Source of the DNA: Gyrodactylus bullatarudis
Taxonomy: Eukaryota > Platyhelminthes > Monogenea > Gyrodactylidea > Gyrodactylidae
Direction: 5' to 3'
Length of the DNA stretch: 44,926 bases
Assembly (NCBI GenBank): GCA_012064415.1
Contig: SSNU01000092.1
Coordinates: forward strand, 1 to 44,926
The position numbers and the translations under genes were made by a program. The notes beneath the pieces were generated by a model. It ran no database searches. It saw only the letters and a program-made list of their open reading frames with translations, and had not been told where the DNA came from. Position 1 is the stretch's first letter, and every line of letters begins with the position of its first letter. Below are positions 44,600 through 44,926 of this stretch, in pieces.

Positions 44600-44926
44600 G
44601 ATTTCCCGCTGATAAAAATTAAAAAAACTAGCCTTATAAAAAAAAATATCGCACTTTCTTCAACAGGACAATATAATGTTGCAATTTCATAAAAAGTAAA
44701 CATCTTTGATTGTTATGAATGAGTAATTCACGTTGTTTATCAAAAACGTCCGAGTATCCACTTAAATTCATAATTTGGGAATGTATAAGAAAGAGATAGA
44801 GTCGTGGCAAAAATTGAAGGTCCCCCAATGAAATTGTATATTAACAGAGTATTCTTACTGAGTTAAGCATCATAATATGAAAAATAGTTGATATTAGGAT
44901 ATAAAATATTTTTATTTCAATATAAG
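44600..44926. other. No recognised gene; contains a dispersed repeat
   Basis: 44727-44780 (TTTATCAAAAACGTCCGAGT, then CACTTAAATTCATAAT) matches 10271-10330. Nothing else is recognisable before the window ends. Confidence 0.5.

Overview
The window is nuclear DNA from an invertebrate animal. The evidence is one spliced Src-family tyrosine kinase gene with GT-AG introns, a eukaryotic tRNA-Val(CAC) gene, and a dense set of eukaryotic transposable elements in very AT-rich sequence. The species cannot be named from the sequence. A 36-bp intron and a 340-bp tRNA-like/hammerhead element resembling the schistosome SM-alpha family would suit a flatworm, but a crustacean or another animal with an AT-rich genome fits too. 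A run of 16 N marks an assembly gap.

Host genes are few. The Src-family kinase occupies 28621-25309 on the minus strand in five exons (536 residues: myristoylation signal, SH3, SH2, kinase, C-terminal regulatory Tyr). A 71-codon reading frame of unknown function lies divergently at 28763-28978. The tRNA-Val is at 22630-22702. Everything else that can be recognised is mobile DNA or its remains.

Layout: 1-4080 holds Penelope-like element (PLE) fragments and a G/T-rich direct repeat. 4183-7986 is a Ty3/Gypsy gag-pol with one frameshift in pol, no visible LTRs, and pieces of a tRNA-like/hammerhead retroelement on both sides (antisense 4081-4181, sense 8648-9033). 12030-12770, 15735-17600, 20738-22300 and 39594-40345 are copies of one PLE family (here PLE1: reverse transcriptase plus GIY-YIG endonuclease). 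The 20.3-22.3 kb copy is a mosaic with piggyBac and Tigger/pogo pieces around the gap. 29815-30963 is a 1149-bp element with about 200-bp inverted ends and a perfect 9-bp target duplication (Mutator-like). 31.0-32.0 kb carries Ty3-type RNase H and Copia-type gag/protease remnants. 33160-36240 is a second PLE family (PLE2), interrupted by a 439-bp hAT-type element with an 8-bp target duplication and by an 831-bp foldback-containing insertion. 36.2-44.6 kb is full of foldback elements and MITEs, plus the C-terminus of a KRBA2/Ginger-like transposase.

The most striking theme is self-cleaving RNA. Three structurally different hammerhead-type motifs occur in one window: a classic one in the tRNA-like element, a minimal one at the 3' end of PLE1 whose stem I covaries perfectly among three copies, and a third in the terminal repeat of PLE2. 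Hammerheads in PLEs and in tRNA-like SINEs are known in general. These particular forms, especially those with almost no stem II, are the best candidates here for something not described before.
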